The notes below the pieces were generated by a model that was given only the letters and a program-made list of their open reading frames with translations, was not told the origin of the DNA and ran no database searches. Positions 47,203 to 56,492 of a stretch of DNA of 64,000 nucleotides are shown piece by piece. The stretch's first letter is position 1, and each line of letters starts with the position of its first letter. Both the position numbers and the translations under genes were made by a program. Source of the DNA: G963668185 sp963668185 (GTDB lineage Bacteria > Chloroflexota > Dehalococcoidia > Lucifugimonadales > G963668185); assembly GCA_963668185.1 (NCBI GenBank), contig OY764162.1:1550001-1614000 (forward strand), in the 5' to 3' direction.

Positions 47203-49620
47203 CTAGCTGAACTCCTCTGTGAGCGAAGCGTCGAACCCGTCCGCAAGAGACGCGAGTGAGGCGTGCTCCTCGCGCGTCAGCTCGGGGTCCGCGTCCAGCA
47301 GCCGCCCGGCTTCGAGGCGCGCCGCGCGTATGAGGTCGAGGTCGTCAACGCTCGCCACCTTGAACTGCGCGAAGCCGCTCTGGCGCCTGCCCATGTAGTC
47401 GCCTGGGCCGCGAATTCGCAGGTCCTCGTCGGCCAGCTTGAACCCGTCCGAGATGCGCTCGACGATCTTCAGCCGGTCCCGCGCTTCCGATCCCGGATCG
47501 TCCGCCAGCAGCAGGCAGTGGCTCTGGCGCTCGCCGCGGCCTACCCGCCCGCGAAGCTGGTGGAGCTGGGCCAGCCCGAACCTGTCCGCGCCGTCGATGA
47601 GCATCACCGTCGCGTTGGGCACGTCGATCCCGACCTCTATCACAGGAGTGGCGACCAACACGTCCAGGTCACGGTCCTTGAACGACTCCATGACCTCTTC
47701 CTTCTCGCTGTACGCCAGCCTTCCGTGGATGAGCCCGACCCTCAGGTCCGGAAACACCTCGCCGGCGAGCCGCTCGTACTCCCTGGTCGCGGCGCGAGTC
47801 TGGACGGATTCCGACTCGTCGATGAACGGGCACACGACGAACGCCTGCCTCCCTTCGCGCGCTTCGGAGCGTATCATCTCGTATGCTGCGGCGCGCTGGT
47901 CCGGCTCCAGGTAGCGCGTGCGAATCTTGCGGCGGCCCGGCGGCATTTCGTCGATCGTGGACATGTCCAGGTCGCCGTACAGCGTCAGCGACAGCGATCG
48001 CGGGATCGGCGTGGCCGACATGGCCAGCAGGTGCGGGCGCCGCCCCTTGTCGCGCAGTTCCGCGCGCTGCATCACCCCGAACCTGTGCTGCTCGTCCACG
48101 ACGGCCAGCCCAAGGTACGGTATGCCGACCTCCGGCTGGATTACCGCGTGCGTGCCGATGACGATGTCTATCTCCCCGTCGGCGATACGCTGCCGCGTCA
48201 TGCGCTTGAGCCGGTCGGACATGCTGCCGACGAGCAGGCCGATGGTGATGGGCCGGTCGAACAGGTCCGGCTGGATCTCCAGCGTGTTGCCGGCGCGGTT
48301 GCCGCCGACCGCGTCGATGAGCAGACCGGACAGGCTCAGATAGTGCTGCTCCGCCAGTATCTCCGTCGGCGCCATCAGCACGCCCTGGTAGCCCGTCGCC
48401 GCCGTGACCAGCAGCGCGGCCGCCGCCACAACGGTCTTGCCGCTGCCGACGTCGCCCTGGAGCATGCGGTTCATGGGCCGGTCGAATGAAACGTCGTCCA
48501 GTATCTCGTTCAGCGCCGACTCCTGCGCCCCGGTCAGGCTGAACGGCAGCGTCTCAAGAAACCGCGCCAGGACGGGCGACTGCGTGTTGACCGGCACCCC
48601 GGTCTCCTCCTCCTGCCACCGCCTCTTGCGCCGTATCGTCGCAAGCTGCATCGTCAGCAACTCGTCGAACGCCAGCCTGTGCCGCGCGGCCTTCGCGTCC
48701 GCCGTGGAGTCCGGGAAGTGCGCCTGCGAAAGCGCGTTGCCTAAGCCCAGAAGCCCCGCGCGGTGCCGCACGTCCGCGGTCAGCGGATCTTCGAGCGACG
48801 GCAGCACGCCGTCCAGCGCCTGCCGTACGAAGCGCCGTATCGAGCGCTGGTACAGCCCTTCCACGGCGGGGTACACGGGCACGAGCCGGTTCGTGTGCAG
48901 CAGCCGCGCGTCCCTGCTGCCGATCTCGTAGTCCGGCGACTCGAACGAAAGCTGGTTGCGGAACACGCCCACGCGCCCGCTCAGGAAGACCTCGGTCCCC
49001 GGGCGCAGGTTTCGCGCCATGTACGGGTTGTTGTACCAGATGACCCGGACGTTGCCGGACGCGTCGCCCACGACCGCCTGCGTGGACTGCCTGCGCGGCC
49101 CCTGGCGGGTCACCGACGAACTCCAGACCTTCACGTGCACCGTCTGCTCGATCCACGGCTCCAGGTCGCACACCTTGCGGATGTTCGTGTAGTCCTGGTG
49201 CCGGTTGGGGAGCAGGTACACGAGGTCGCCGACGGTCTCCACGCCCAGCCGCTTGAGCCTCTCATCGGTCGCGCCGGACACCCCCCGCAGCGCCGAGACC
49301 GGCGTGCTCAGCGTGAGCGGGGCCGCCGCCGGGCGAGGCCGGCTAGGCCGCCTCGGGGCCGGCCTGCGCTGCCTTGCTGCCGGCTTGCTGGACGGCGCGC
49401 CGCCGATGGCCGCGAGCGTCCGGTCCACCCACGCCGCGCGGCGTTCGGCGTCGAGGTCGGCGTAGCGGGCGGGTTCGCCGATGACGGGCCGCAGTTCGTC
49501 GATGTTGTTTTGCAGGAAGCGGTCGAGCCCGCCGATGACAGCCTTGTCAAGGCAGCCCTGGGACCGCTCCAGCTTGAGGATGCCCGCCAGAGCCGTTAGC
49601 GCGGAGTTGCCCGACGCCAT
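47203..49620 (-). CDS. recG: ATP-dependent DNA helicase RecG
   Basis: Remodels stalled replication forks and branched DNA. The 805-residue protein has a family-typical wedge domain after a lineage-specific N-terminal extension (residues 1-105, basic and Pro/Arg-rich near 75-100). The helicase core shows Walker A LQGDVGSGKTVVA, MAPTEILAEQH (motif Ia), the DEQH box in VVDEQHRFGVMQ, MSATPIPRSLSLTLYGD (motif III), ATPVIEVGIDVPNA (motif V) and QLRGRVGRGERQS (motif VI). DegV follows upstream on the same strand, 11 bp away. Confidence 0.96.
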   Translation of the reverse strand: MASGNSALTALAGILKLERSQGCLDKAVIGGLDRFLQNNIDELRPVIGEPARYADLDAERRAAWVDRTLAAIGGAPSSKPAARQRRPAPRRPSRPRPAAAPLTLSTPVSALRGVSGATDERLKRLGVETVGDLVYLLPNRHQDYTNIRKVCDLEPWIEQTVHVKVWSSSVTRQGPRRQSTQAVVGDASGNVRVIWYNNPYMARNLRPGTEVFLSGRVGVFRNQLSFESPDYEIGSRDARLLHTNRLVPVYPAVEGLYQRSIRRFVRQALDGVLPSLEDPLTADVRHRAGLLGLGNALSQAHFPDSTADAKAARHRLAFDELLTMQLATIRRKRRWQEEETGVPVNTQSPVLARFLETLPFSLTGAQESALNEILDDVSFDRPMNRMLQGDVGSGKTVVAAAALLVTAATGYQGVLMAPTEILAEQHYLSLSGLLIDAVGGNRAGNTLEIQPDLFDRPITIGLLVGSMSDRLKRMTRQRIADGEIDIVIGTHAVIQPEVGIPYLGLAVVDEQHRFGVMQRAELRDKGRRPHLLAMSATPIPRSLSLTLYGDLDMSTIDEMPPGRRKIRTRYLEPDQRAAAYEMIRSEAREGRQAFVVCPFIDESESVQTRAATREYERLAGEVFPDLRVGLIHGRLAYSEKEEVMESFKDRDLDVLVATPVIEVGIDVPNATVMLIDGADRFGLAQLHQLRGRVGRGERQSHCLLLADDPGSEARDRLKIVERISDGFKLADEDLRIRGPGDYMGRRQSGFAQFKVASVDDLDLIRAARLEAGRLLDADPELTREEHASLASLADGFDASLTEEFS

Positions 49621-49631
49621 CTCCCGGCGGA

Positions 49632-50477
49632 CTAGGCCCCGGCGGTGATGAAAGCGAGGCCGATCGCCTTCGGGCCGACGTATGTGCCCAGCGCGGGCCC
49701 GAACCTCGCCACGATCGGCTCCACGCCCTCCGGGAGCTGGCCGGACAGTTCCGACGCCAACTCCTCAGCCTCGTCCCGCTCCGTGCTGTAGATGACGGAA
49801 AGCGCCTCCATCCGACCGTGCTGCGAGTATGCCTTCTTCAACTCTTGCAGGCCCTTGCGCCACGTGCGGGGCTTCGCCATAGGCAGGACTTCTCCTTCCG
49901 AAAGCACGATCATGGGATGGATCCGTAGAATCGTACCGACTAGCGCCTGCGCCTTGCCTATCCTCCCGCCCTTCTGCAGGAACTCCAACGTGCCCAGCAG
50001 CGCTATGCAGTTGCTGCGCTGGACGGCCGAGTCCACGATGGCGCCCACTTCGTCCATGCCGGCTCCCTCTTTCGCAGCCTTCGCCGCGGCCAGGACCGGC
50101 AGCCCGATGGCCATGGACGCCTGCTCGGTGTCCACCACGTCGATCGGGCAGTCTACGCTCGCCTGGTCGGACGCCTGCATCGCCGAGTTGTACGTGCCGC
50201 TCAGCTTGGCCGACACGTGGATGGAGACAATGCCGTCCGCGTCCTGCCCCACCCGCTCGTACACCTCGAGGAACTCGCCTATGGAGGGCTGCGAGGTCGT
50301 CGGAAGCTCCCCGCCTGCGGTCAGGCGTCTGTAGAGTTCGTCAGCCGTCAGGTCCACGCCGTCATGGTAGGTCTCCGTTCCGAACCTTACGGTGGCCGGC
50401 ACGACGGTGATGTCGTACCGGTCGGCAAGCTCCGAAGGGATGTCGCCAGTGCTGTCCGTGACTATCTTCACTGCCAT
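49632..50477 (-). CDS. DegV family protein (FakB-like fatty-acid-binding subunit)
   Basis: A 281-residue two-domain protein starting MAVKIVTDSTGDIPSELADR, with VVPATVRFGTETYHDGVDL and TSQPSIGEFLEVYER, all hallmarks of DegV/FakB proteins that bind a fatty acid and present it to the FakA kinase. The DAK2-domain gene lies 16 bp upstream on the same strand, so the two probably form a FakAB-type system that phosphorylates exogenous fatty acids for lipid synthesis. Confidence 0.93.
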   Translation of the reverse strand: MAVKIVTDSTGDIPSELADRYDITVVPATVRFGTETYHDGVDLTADELYRRLTAGGELPTTSQPSIGEFLEVYERVGQDADGIVSIHVSAKLSGTYNSAMQASDQASVDCPIDVVDTEQASMAIGLPVLAAAKAAKEGAGMDEVGAIVDSAVQRSNCIALLGTLEFLQKGGRIGKAQALVGTILRIHPMIVLSEGEVLPMAKPRTWRKGLQELKKAYSQHGRMEALSVIYSTERDEAEELASELSGQLPEGVEPIVARFGPALGTYVGPKAIGLAFITAGA

Positions 50478-50493
50478 AAGCGAATGTATCTCC

Positions 50494-52212
50494 CTATCTT
50501 TCTATGGACACGAGCAGATGGTAGTGCGGCTGGCCGCCGCGCACCACTTCGAACTCAGCTTCCGGAAACTCAGTCTGCGCAGCCTCCGCCGCCTCTGCCG
50601 CCGCGTCCTCATCCAGGCCGCCGCCCCAGTAGAGCGTGACCAGTTCGTCCTCCACGCCCGCCGCCTCGAGCAGCGCCGCCAGCACCGCGGCCTCGCCGTC
50701 GCCCGCCGCGACGAGCGCGCCGTCAAGCAGCCCGATCGTCTGCCCCTCTTGCGCCTCCACGCCGTTCAGGCTGACGGTACGCTGCGCCGTGGTGACCTCG
50801 CCGGACGATACGTCGGCGGCGGCATCGGTCATCGCCGCCGCGCACTCCTCCGCGCCCGACTCGGCGTTGTACCCGAGCAGCGCGGCGATTCCCTGCGGGA
50901 TCGTGCGCGTGGGCACAACGTGGAGCGTCTTGTTCGAGACCTCCGCGGCCTGGTTCGCGGCCGGGATGATGTTCTTGTTGTTTGGCAGGAAGATCACGTC
51001 CTGGGCCGGCGCGGCATCGACCGCCTCCACGATCTGGGCCACGCTGGGGTTCATCGTGTCGCCCGCCGTGAGTATGCCGGACGATCCGTACTCCCGGAAC
51101 AGGTCTTCCAGGCCGTCGCCCCACGCCACCGCCACCAGGGAGGAGGCGCCGGGCGTGGACGGGGCCGCGTCATCCGCCGCCGGCGGCGCGGCGCGGTGCG
51201 CCTCCGCGAACTCCGCGTGCTGCTCGTCCATGTTCTGCATCGACACGCGGCCCAGCTGCCCGTGGGCCACCGCCGCCGAGATCATCGGCCCCGGGTCCTC
51301 CGCGTGCCCGTGCACCCTGATCGCCTCCGAGCTTCCCACTACGACGGTGGACTGGGAGACCTCCATGATCCGGTCGCGGATCGCGTCAACGTCGAGGCCC
51401 TCGCCCTCCACCACGAACTGCACGCAGTAGCCGAACTCCTCGTGTTCCGCGTGCGCGAGGAAGGACTCGCTCACGACCCCGGCCCCCACGGCGGAATGGT
51501 CCACGCCGATCGCCTCCGGCACCTCCAGCACGCCCGCGCTTTCCGGGCGGGCCTCGCCCGCGTGCGCCCGCCTGACGCCCTCAAACATCACCGACAGCCC
51601 ATGCCCGCCGGCGTCCACCACGCCCGCCTCGCGCAGCACGGCGAGCATCGTCGGCGTGTTCGCCACGGCGTCCGCCGCCGCCGCGCCGATGCGCGAGAGC
51701 ATGACGGCCAGCGGCTCGCCGGCCGCCTCGGCCTCCGCCGACGCGCGCGCCATCCAGTCGATCACCGTGAGCATCGTCCCCTCGACGGGGTTGGCGACGG
51801 CCTTGTACGACGCCGTCCTAGCCTCGGCGAGGGCGCTCGCCATCTCGGACGCGCCCAGCGTTTCGGAGCCTTCCAGGCCCACGGCCAGGCCCTTGAAGAA
51901 CTGCGAGAGGATGATGCCGCTGTTGCCCCTCGCCTCCATCATGGCCGCGTCGTACATCAGGGCCGCGGCTTCTCCGGCGGTGCGCTCGCCGGGGCCGTCC
52001 AGCGCCTTCACCACGGCGTCCAGCGTCAGGAACATGTTCGTGCCCGTGTCGCCGTCGGGGACCGGGAAGACGTTGAGCGAGTTTATGACCTCAACGTTGG
52101 CCCTCAGGAGTTCAGTGGCGAAGCCGACGTACTCGCGCAACTGCTCCCCGGTGATGGTTTCCGGCGCGGACAGGCGGGTGGATGCGTCGGTTGACAATTG
52201 CCGAAAATCCAA
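50494..52212 (-). CDS. DAK2 domain-containing kinase (FakA-like)
   Basis: A 572-residue protein. The N-terminal DAK2 domain contains NVFPVPDGDTGTNMFLTLDA, with the nucleotide- and Mg-binding Asp pair, and GNSGIILSQFFKG. The middle (GGHGLSVMFEGVRR) and C-terminal domain (FLPNNKNIIPAANQAAE, TRTIPQGIAALLGYN) match FakA, the ATP-dependent fatty-acid kinase. A low-complexity Ala-rich linker precedes the C-terminal domain. It is followed by the DegV (FakB) gene; divergent from rpmB. Confidence 0.93.
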   Translation of the reverse strand: MDFRQLSTDASTRLSAPETITGEQLREYVGFATELLRANVEVINSLNVFPVPDGDTGTNMFLTLDAVVKALDGPGERTAGEAAALMYDAAMMEARGNSGIILSQFFKGLAVGLEGSETLGASEMASALAEARTASYKAVANPVEGTMLTVIDWMARASAEAEAAGEPLAVMLSRIGAAAADAVANTPTMLAVLREAGVVDAGGHGLSVMFEGVRRAHAGEARPESAGVLEVPEAIGVDHSAVGAGVVSESFLAHAEHEEFGYCVQFVVEGEGLDVDAIRDRIMEVSQSTVVVGSSEAIRVHGHAEDPGPMISAAVAHGQLGRVSMQNMDEQHAEFAEAHRAAPPAADDAAPSTPGASSLVAVAWGDGLEDLFREYGSSGILTAGDTMNPSVAQIVEAVDAAPAQDVIFLPNNKNIIPAANQAAEVSNKTLHVVPTRTIPQGIAALLGYNAESGAEECAAAMTDAAADVSSGEVTTAQRTVSLNGVEAQEGQTIGLLDGALVAAGDGEAAVLAALLEAAGVEDELVTLYWGGGLDEDAAAEAAEAAQTEFPEAEFEVVRGGQPHYHLLVSIER

Positions 52213-52338
52213 GTCTGTGATAAATTGGAGCCGTCTTCCCTGCTGCGGAACGTCGCCTTCTCCATGCCGACTGAATGGCGTTCGCTGGCGTGTCCGAGCG
52301 GCAGGGCGATTCTAGCACAAGGCGAGCAGGTAACGCAG

Positions 52339-52545
52339 ATGGCGAGATGTGAACTCTGCCTCAAGTCTGGCCAGTCCGGCAACAACGTACCGTTTTCGAA
52401 GAAGAAGACCCGCAGGCGCTGGTCCGCCAACGTCCAGCGGGCCACCATCTACGAGAAGGGCAAGCCCAGGCGGGTACACATCTGCACGCGCTGCCTCCGG
52501 AGCCAGTACAAGTCCGCCCAGCACAAGTCCGCAATGAGCGCGTAG
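52339..52545 (+). CDS. rpmB: 50S ribosomal protein L28, zinc-ribbon type
   Basis: A 68-residue ribosomal protein (MARCELCLKSGQSGNNVPFS). Two C-x-x-C pairs, CELC near the N-terminus and CTRC near the C-terminus, form the zinc ribbon of the C+ type of L28. The start was set at ATG 52339, preceded by GGCGAG; the longer frame adds 47 non-homologous residues. It lies between the divergent FakA gene and hemA. Confidence 0.93.
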   Translation: MARCELCLKSGQSGNNVPFSKKKTRRRWSANVQRATIYEKGKPRRVHICTRCLRSQYKSAQHKSAMSA

Positions 52546-52555
52546 CCGCCGTTCG

Positions 52556-53797
52556 GTGCGCCTCGTTGCCGTAGGGCTCAACCACAAGACCGCTCCCATC
52601 CACCTGCGGGAGCGCGTCGCCGTTCCCAGGAACGCGCTGCCGGACGCGCTCGCCGACCTGGGCGAGCGGTGCGGCGAGGCCGTGCTCGTCTCCACCTGCA
52701 ACCGCACCGAGATCTACGCCGTCTCCCACAACCCCGGCGCGTCCGCAGACGCGATCGAGGCGCTGCTGGCCGGGTACGGCGGCATCGACCGCGAAGAGCT
52801 TTCGCCCCACCTGTACCGCAGCGTCGGGCTGGACGCCGCCCGCCACCTGTTCAGGGTAGCAAGCGGACTCGACTCCATGATGCTCGGCGAGTCGGAGATC
52901 CTCGGCCAGGTGCGCAACGCGCTGGCCGCGGCGTCCGAGTCCGGCTCCGTCGGTGTGCCGCTCTCCCGCCTGTTCCACGGCGCGATCCGAGCAGGACGAC
53001 GCGCCCGTGAGGAGACCGACGTGAGCCGCAACTCGCTGTCGCTCAGCTACGCGGGCGTGCAGCTCGTGCAGCGGGCCGCCGGCGGACTGGCCGGCCTGCG
53101 CGCGCTGCTCGTCGGCGCGGGCGAGGCGGGCAGGCTGCTCGCTCGCGCGCTCCGTACGACGGGCGTCTCCGACCTGCTCGTCGCGAACCGCACGCCGGAG
53201 CGGGCGGCGGCGCTGGCGGAGCGGCTGAACGGGCGCACGGTGCCGCTAGACGAAGCCGCCGCAACGCTGGCCCACGTGGACGTCGCAGTCATGGCGGCGG
53301 ACGCCCGGACGCCGGTGTTCGGCGTCGCCGCGCTGGCGGCGGCGGTGGCGGAGCGCGAGGGCCGGCCGCTCGTCGTGCTCGACATGTCGGTGCCCCGCAG
53401 CGTTGACCCGGAGGCCGGCCAGCTTGACGGAGTCCGCCTGTTCAACATCGACGACCTCTCCACGATCACGGAGGAGACGCTGGAGTCCCGCCGCGAAGCC
53501 GCCATCAAAGTGGAAGCCATAGTCGAGGAGGAACTTGCGCGCTTCTCCGAGTGGTGGGACAGCCTCGAAGCCGTCGAACTGGTGAAGTCGCTCCGCGAGC
53601 GTGCCGAGACCGTCCGCCAGCGCGAACTCGCGAAGGCCATGCGCCGCCTGGGAGACCTGGCCCCCGATCAGGCCGCGGTAATCGACGCCCTAACCCGCGC
53701 CCTAACGTCCCGCCTGATGCACGACCCCACAACCGCGCTCAAGACCAGCCTCAGCAAGACCCAACTCCAAGCCATCCGCGACCTGTTCCGGCTGTAG
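52556..53797 (+). CDS. hemA: Glutamyl-tRNA reductase
   Basis: First committed enzyme of C5-pathway haem biosynthesis, reducing glutamyl-tRNA to glutamate-1-semialdehyde. The 413-residue protein shows the catalytic Cys in STCNRTEIYAV, GLDSMMLGESEILGQV, and the NADPH-binding GAGEAGRLLARAL. The C-terminal dimerisation helices are present. Start is a GTG at 52556, 10 bp after rpmB. No other hem genes lie in the window, so the haem genes are dispersed. Confidence 0.95.
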   Translation: MRLVAVGLNHKTAPIHLRERVAVPRNALPDALADLGERCGEAVLVSTCNRTEIYAVSHNPGASADAIEALLAGYGGIDREELSPHLYRSVGLDAARHLFRVASGLDSMMLGESEILGQVRNALAAASESGSVGVPLSRLFHGAIRAGRRAREETDVSRNSLSLSYAGVQLVQRAAGGLAGLRALLVGAGEAGRLLARALRTTGVSDLLVANRTPERAAALAERLNGRTVPLDEAAATLAHVDVAVMAADARTPVFGVAALAAAVAEREGRPLVVLDMSVPRSVDPEAGQLDGVRLFNIDDLSTITEETLESRREAAIKVEAIVEEELARFSEWWDSLEAVELVKSLRERAETVRQRELAKAMRRLGDLAPDQAAVIDALTRALTSRLMHDPTTALKTSLSKTQLQAIRDLFRL

Positions 53798-53923
53798 GCG
53801 GGCGGCGCCTTCGATCTCTTCCGGCCACCCGGCCGCGAGGGGACACTTAACCGGACATTGTAAGGGGACATTTTCGGCGTCATAATAATATGTACGCTTA
53901 CGTCGTGTGGGAGTTGCCTCCTC

Positions 53924-55093
53924 GTGGAGTACCTGCAATCACATCCCTGGATCACGTTCGAGCTGGACCTGAGGCAGGCGCCCGTCAGGTTCTGGACGTT
54001 GCTCGGAGACGCCTGCGCTAAGTGCAAGTTCATATCCGGCATCCCGCTCATGCCGGAGACCGCCGAAAGGCTGAACACCGTCTCCCTCGAAAGGGGCGCG
54101 CGGGCCACGACGGCCATCGAAGGCAACACCCTGTCGCAGGCAGAGATTTCCAGGCTGGCGCGCGGCGAGTTGCGTCTGCCGCCGTCCAAAGAGTACCTGG
54201 CCACTGAAGTCAAAAACATCCTGGACGTGTTCAACGACATGACCGGAGCGGATGGGCCGCTGCCGTTGAACACCGAGCGCGTCAAGTACCTGAACGGCAG
54301 GGTGCTGCGCGGCCTGGAGCTTGACGACGACACGGTGCCGGGGGAGTTGCGGGCTCACGAGGTGGGGGTCTCCGGATACAGGGGAGCGCCGGCAAGGAAC
54401 TGCGAGTATCTTCTCGACCGGCTGTGCGTGTGGCTCAATGGCATGGAACTGGAGTTAGGGCACTCAAGCCTCGCCGTGCCGATAGTCAAGGCGATCGTGG
54501 CCCACCTGTACATGGCCTGGATACACCCGTTCGGCGACGGCAACGGGCGCGTGGCAAGGCTCGTCGAGTACCAGATACTCCTGAGCGCCGGTGTGCCGGA
54601 CCCGGCCACGCACCTGCTGAGCAACCACTACAACGAGACCCGTTCCGAGTACTACCGCAGGCTGGACAGAGCCAGCAAAGATCCCGGCGGCGTCATGGAC
54701 TTCCTGCTCTACGCCCTGCAGGGCTTCGCGGACGGGCTGGCGGAGCAGATCGACACGGTTAAGGAACAGATGCAGAGAGACACGTGGACGAACTACGTAC
54801 ACATGAGGTTCCGTGACCGTCCCGGCCTCGCCGACACCAGGCGCAGGCGCCTCGTGCTGGACATCTCTGAGCGCGAATCGCCTGTCCCACGCCGGGACAT
54901 CCGCCTGCTAACTCCAAGACTGGCCGAGGCCTACGCCGGCAAGACGGAGAAGACAATAACCCGCGACCTGAACGTACTGGAAAGGATGGGCATGATAACC
55001 AGATCACGGCACGGCATTTCAGCCAACAGGGACATCATAGAGGCGTTCGCGGCGCCTGACTCGCCGCTTGCACTCAGCGAACTAGCGTGCTAA
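53924..55093 (+). CDS. Fic family protein with N-terminal inhibitory motif and winged-helix C-terminus
   Basis: A 389-residue AMPylase-type protein. The Fic core motif HPFGDGNGRVAR is complete. The N-terminal inhibitory motif [S/T]-x-x-x-E-[G/N] is present in ATTAIEGNTLS, indicating an auto-inhibited class II Fic. A winged-helix-like end (RDIRLLTPRLAE... then LNVLERMGMITRSRHGIS) follows the helical core. The start is a GTG at 53924. Direct GGGGACA repeats at about 53840-53875 precede it and could be an operator. Targets are unknown. Confidence 0.9.
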   Translation: MEYLQSHPWITFELDLRQAPVRFWTLLGDACAKCKFISGIPLMPETAERLNTVSLERGARATTAIEGNTLSQAEISRLARGELRLPPSKEYLATEVKNILDVFNDMTGADGPLPLNTERVKYLNGRVLRGLELDDDTVPGELRAHEVGVSGYRGAPARNCEYLLDRLCVWLNGMELELGHSSLAVPIVKAIVAHLYMAWIHPFGDGNGRVARLVEYQILLSAGVPDPATHLLSNHYNETRSEYYRRLDRASKDPGGVMDFLLYALQGFADGLAEQIDTVKEQMQRDTWTNYVHMRFRDRPGLADTRRRRLVLDISERESPVPRRDIRLLTPRLAEAYAGKTEKTITRDLNVLERMGMITRSRHGISANRDIIEAFAAPDSPLALSELAC

Positions 55094-55371
55094 TATAGCC
55101 GCATGAACACCAAACGACACCTCAAACGCGCCCCGGCGCTGCGTGAGCGCCCCGGCCTCCCAGCTAGGACAGATTTGGGTCAGAATCGCGCGTTTTTGGG
55201 TCGTTTTTGGGTCAGCCAGGTAGCATATCTGGGTCAACACGGTACCGAGCACGGCGCCGTACCAGCTACGAAATGCCCCAAAAGTCCCGAAATGTCCCAC
55301 CTTTTTCAATTTCACCCTTCCCCGGCGCCCCTCGATTCAAGAAACATTGCCGCCGTCCGAAGGCGTTGAAC
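55094..55371. repeat. Non-coding spacer with four TGGGTC units in helical phase
   Basis: No gene supported. TGGGTC occurs at 55176, 55197, 55208 and 55230, i.e. spaced 21, 11 and 22 bp, close to whole turns of the helix, each within a T-rich context (TTTTTGGGTC). Such phased direct repeats suggest binding of a multimeric protein. Overlapping open frames on both strands look spurious. Confidence 0.55.
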
Positions 55372-56028
55372 GTGTCGGCGTTGACGATTGTCCCCAAACC
55401 TCACTTCGAAGAAGAGGAAGCGCTCCACAGGCAGGGGTTCCGATACGTTGCGGGGGTCGATGAAGCGGGCCGCGGGCCTCTCGCGGGGCCCGTGACGGCG
55501 GGCGCGGCGGTCTTCGCCGCATACCCCTCGGAAGACTGGGCCGAGCGGGTGCGGGACAGCAAGCGGATGACCGCGAAGGCGCGCGAGTCGGTGGCGCCAG
55601 CGATACGCGCCTCCGCCGCCGCCAGCGCGGTAGGAACGGCGGGCCATCGTGAGGTGGACGACGTTGGGATCGTCGAGGCCACGCGCCTTGCCATGATGCG
55701 CGCGATTGAGAGGCTGCCTGTCAGGCCGGACTTTCTTCTAGTTGACGCCGTCCGGCTGCCTGACGTTCGCACTCCGCAGAAGTCGATCATCCGGGGAGAT
55801 TCAACCTGCTTCTCGATTGCGGCGGCCTCGATTCTTGCGAAGGTGTACCGGGACCTCCTGATGGCAAGGGCGGAGCGGTCATTCCCCGGCTACGGCTTCG
55901 CTGGGCACAAGGGCTACCCTTCCGCCAGGCACGTCGAAGCCCTGCGCCGTCTAGGGCCGTGCCCCATACACCGCCGGTCGTTCGCGCCTGTCAAGGCGCT
56001 TATCCACGGCGAGGCTGCGGGGACGTGA
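55372..56028 (+). CDS. rnhB: Ribonuclease HII
   Basis: Removes RNA from RNA-DNA hybrids. The 218-residue protein shows VAGVDEAGRGPLAGPV with the first catalytic Asp and Glu, VRDSKRMTAKAR, LLVDAVRLP, and IIRGDSTCFSIAAASILAKV with the last catalytic Asp. The GTG at 55372 (MSALTIVPKPHFEEEEAL) with GAAGG 8 bases upstream was chosen; the longer frame is unlike the family. The stop overlaps the yraN start by 4 bp (GTGA). Confidence 0.94.
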   Translation: MSALTIVPKPHFEEEEALHRQGFRYVAGVDEAGRGPLAGPVTAGAAVFAAYPSEDWAERVRDSKRMTAKARESVAPAIRASAAASAVGTAGHREVDDVGIVEATRLAMMRAIERLPVRPDFLLVDAVRLPDVRTPQKSIIRGDSTCFSIAAASILAKVYRDLLMARAERSFPGYGFAGHKGYPSARHVEALRRLGPCPIHRRSFAPVKALIHGEAAGT

Positions 56029-56387
56029 ACAGGCAGGATGTCGGTAGAACGGGCGAGGCTGTTGCGCGCCGCCACCTTGAATCCAATGGCTACAGGGTCA
56101 TAGATACGAACCACCGGGTGCGAAGCGGCGAGATCGACGTGGTCGCCCGTCACGACGGCGCGCTGGTGTTCGTGGAGGTCAGGTCCCGTCGCGCTCCCGG
56201 CTTCGGGGCGCCGGAGGAGTCGATAACGCCGGCCAAGCGGCGCAGGTTGGCAAGGACTGCGCGGGAGTACATTCAAAAGCACGGCCTGGCAGCGATCGAC
56301 TGGCGAATCGACGTTGTGCTGGTCGAGTTGGGAGGCCGAGGCAGGCGGCCCAGGGTGGAAGTCATCGTGAATGCAGTGGAAGGCTAG
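56025..56387 (+). CDS. YraN/UPF0102 family protein
   Basis: A 120-residue protein with a restriction-endonuclease-like fold. It has RTGEAVARRHLESNGYRVI, the nuclease-like RSGEIDVVARHDGALVFVEV (E-x-D...E-V-K-like, here E-V-R) and RRLARTAREYI. YraN proteins are often linked to rnhB, as here with a 4-bp overlap; their role in DNA metabolism is not settled. Start is a GTG at 56025. Confidence 0.92.
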   Translation: MNRQDVGRTGEAVARRHLESNGYRVIDTNHRVRSGEIDVVARHDGALVFVEVRSRRAPGFGAPEESITPAKRRRLARTAREYIQKHGLAAIDWRIDVVLVELGGRGRRPRVEVIVNAVEG

Positions 56388-56492
56388 CCTCAGACCTGCC
56401 TGGGGATCAGTTGACGCCGTGGTACAATGCCGCCCGCATTTCGACGCCCTCCGGCCAGTTCCGGCGAGGCGTCCAGACCCCGAAAGGACTCC

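Noticed and set aside
55082..55315. A 77-codon minus-strand open frame in the fic-rnhB gap
   Set aside because: It overlaps the fic end and is built from the phased TGGGTC repeats; no ribosome-binding site.
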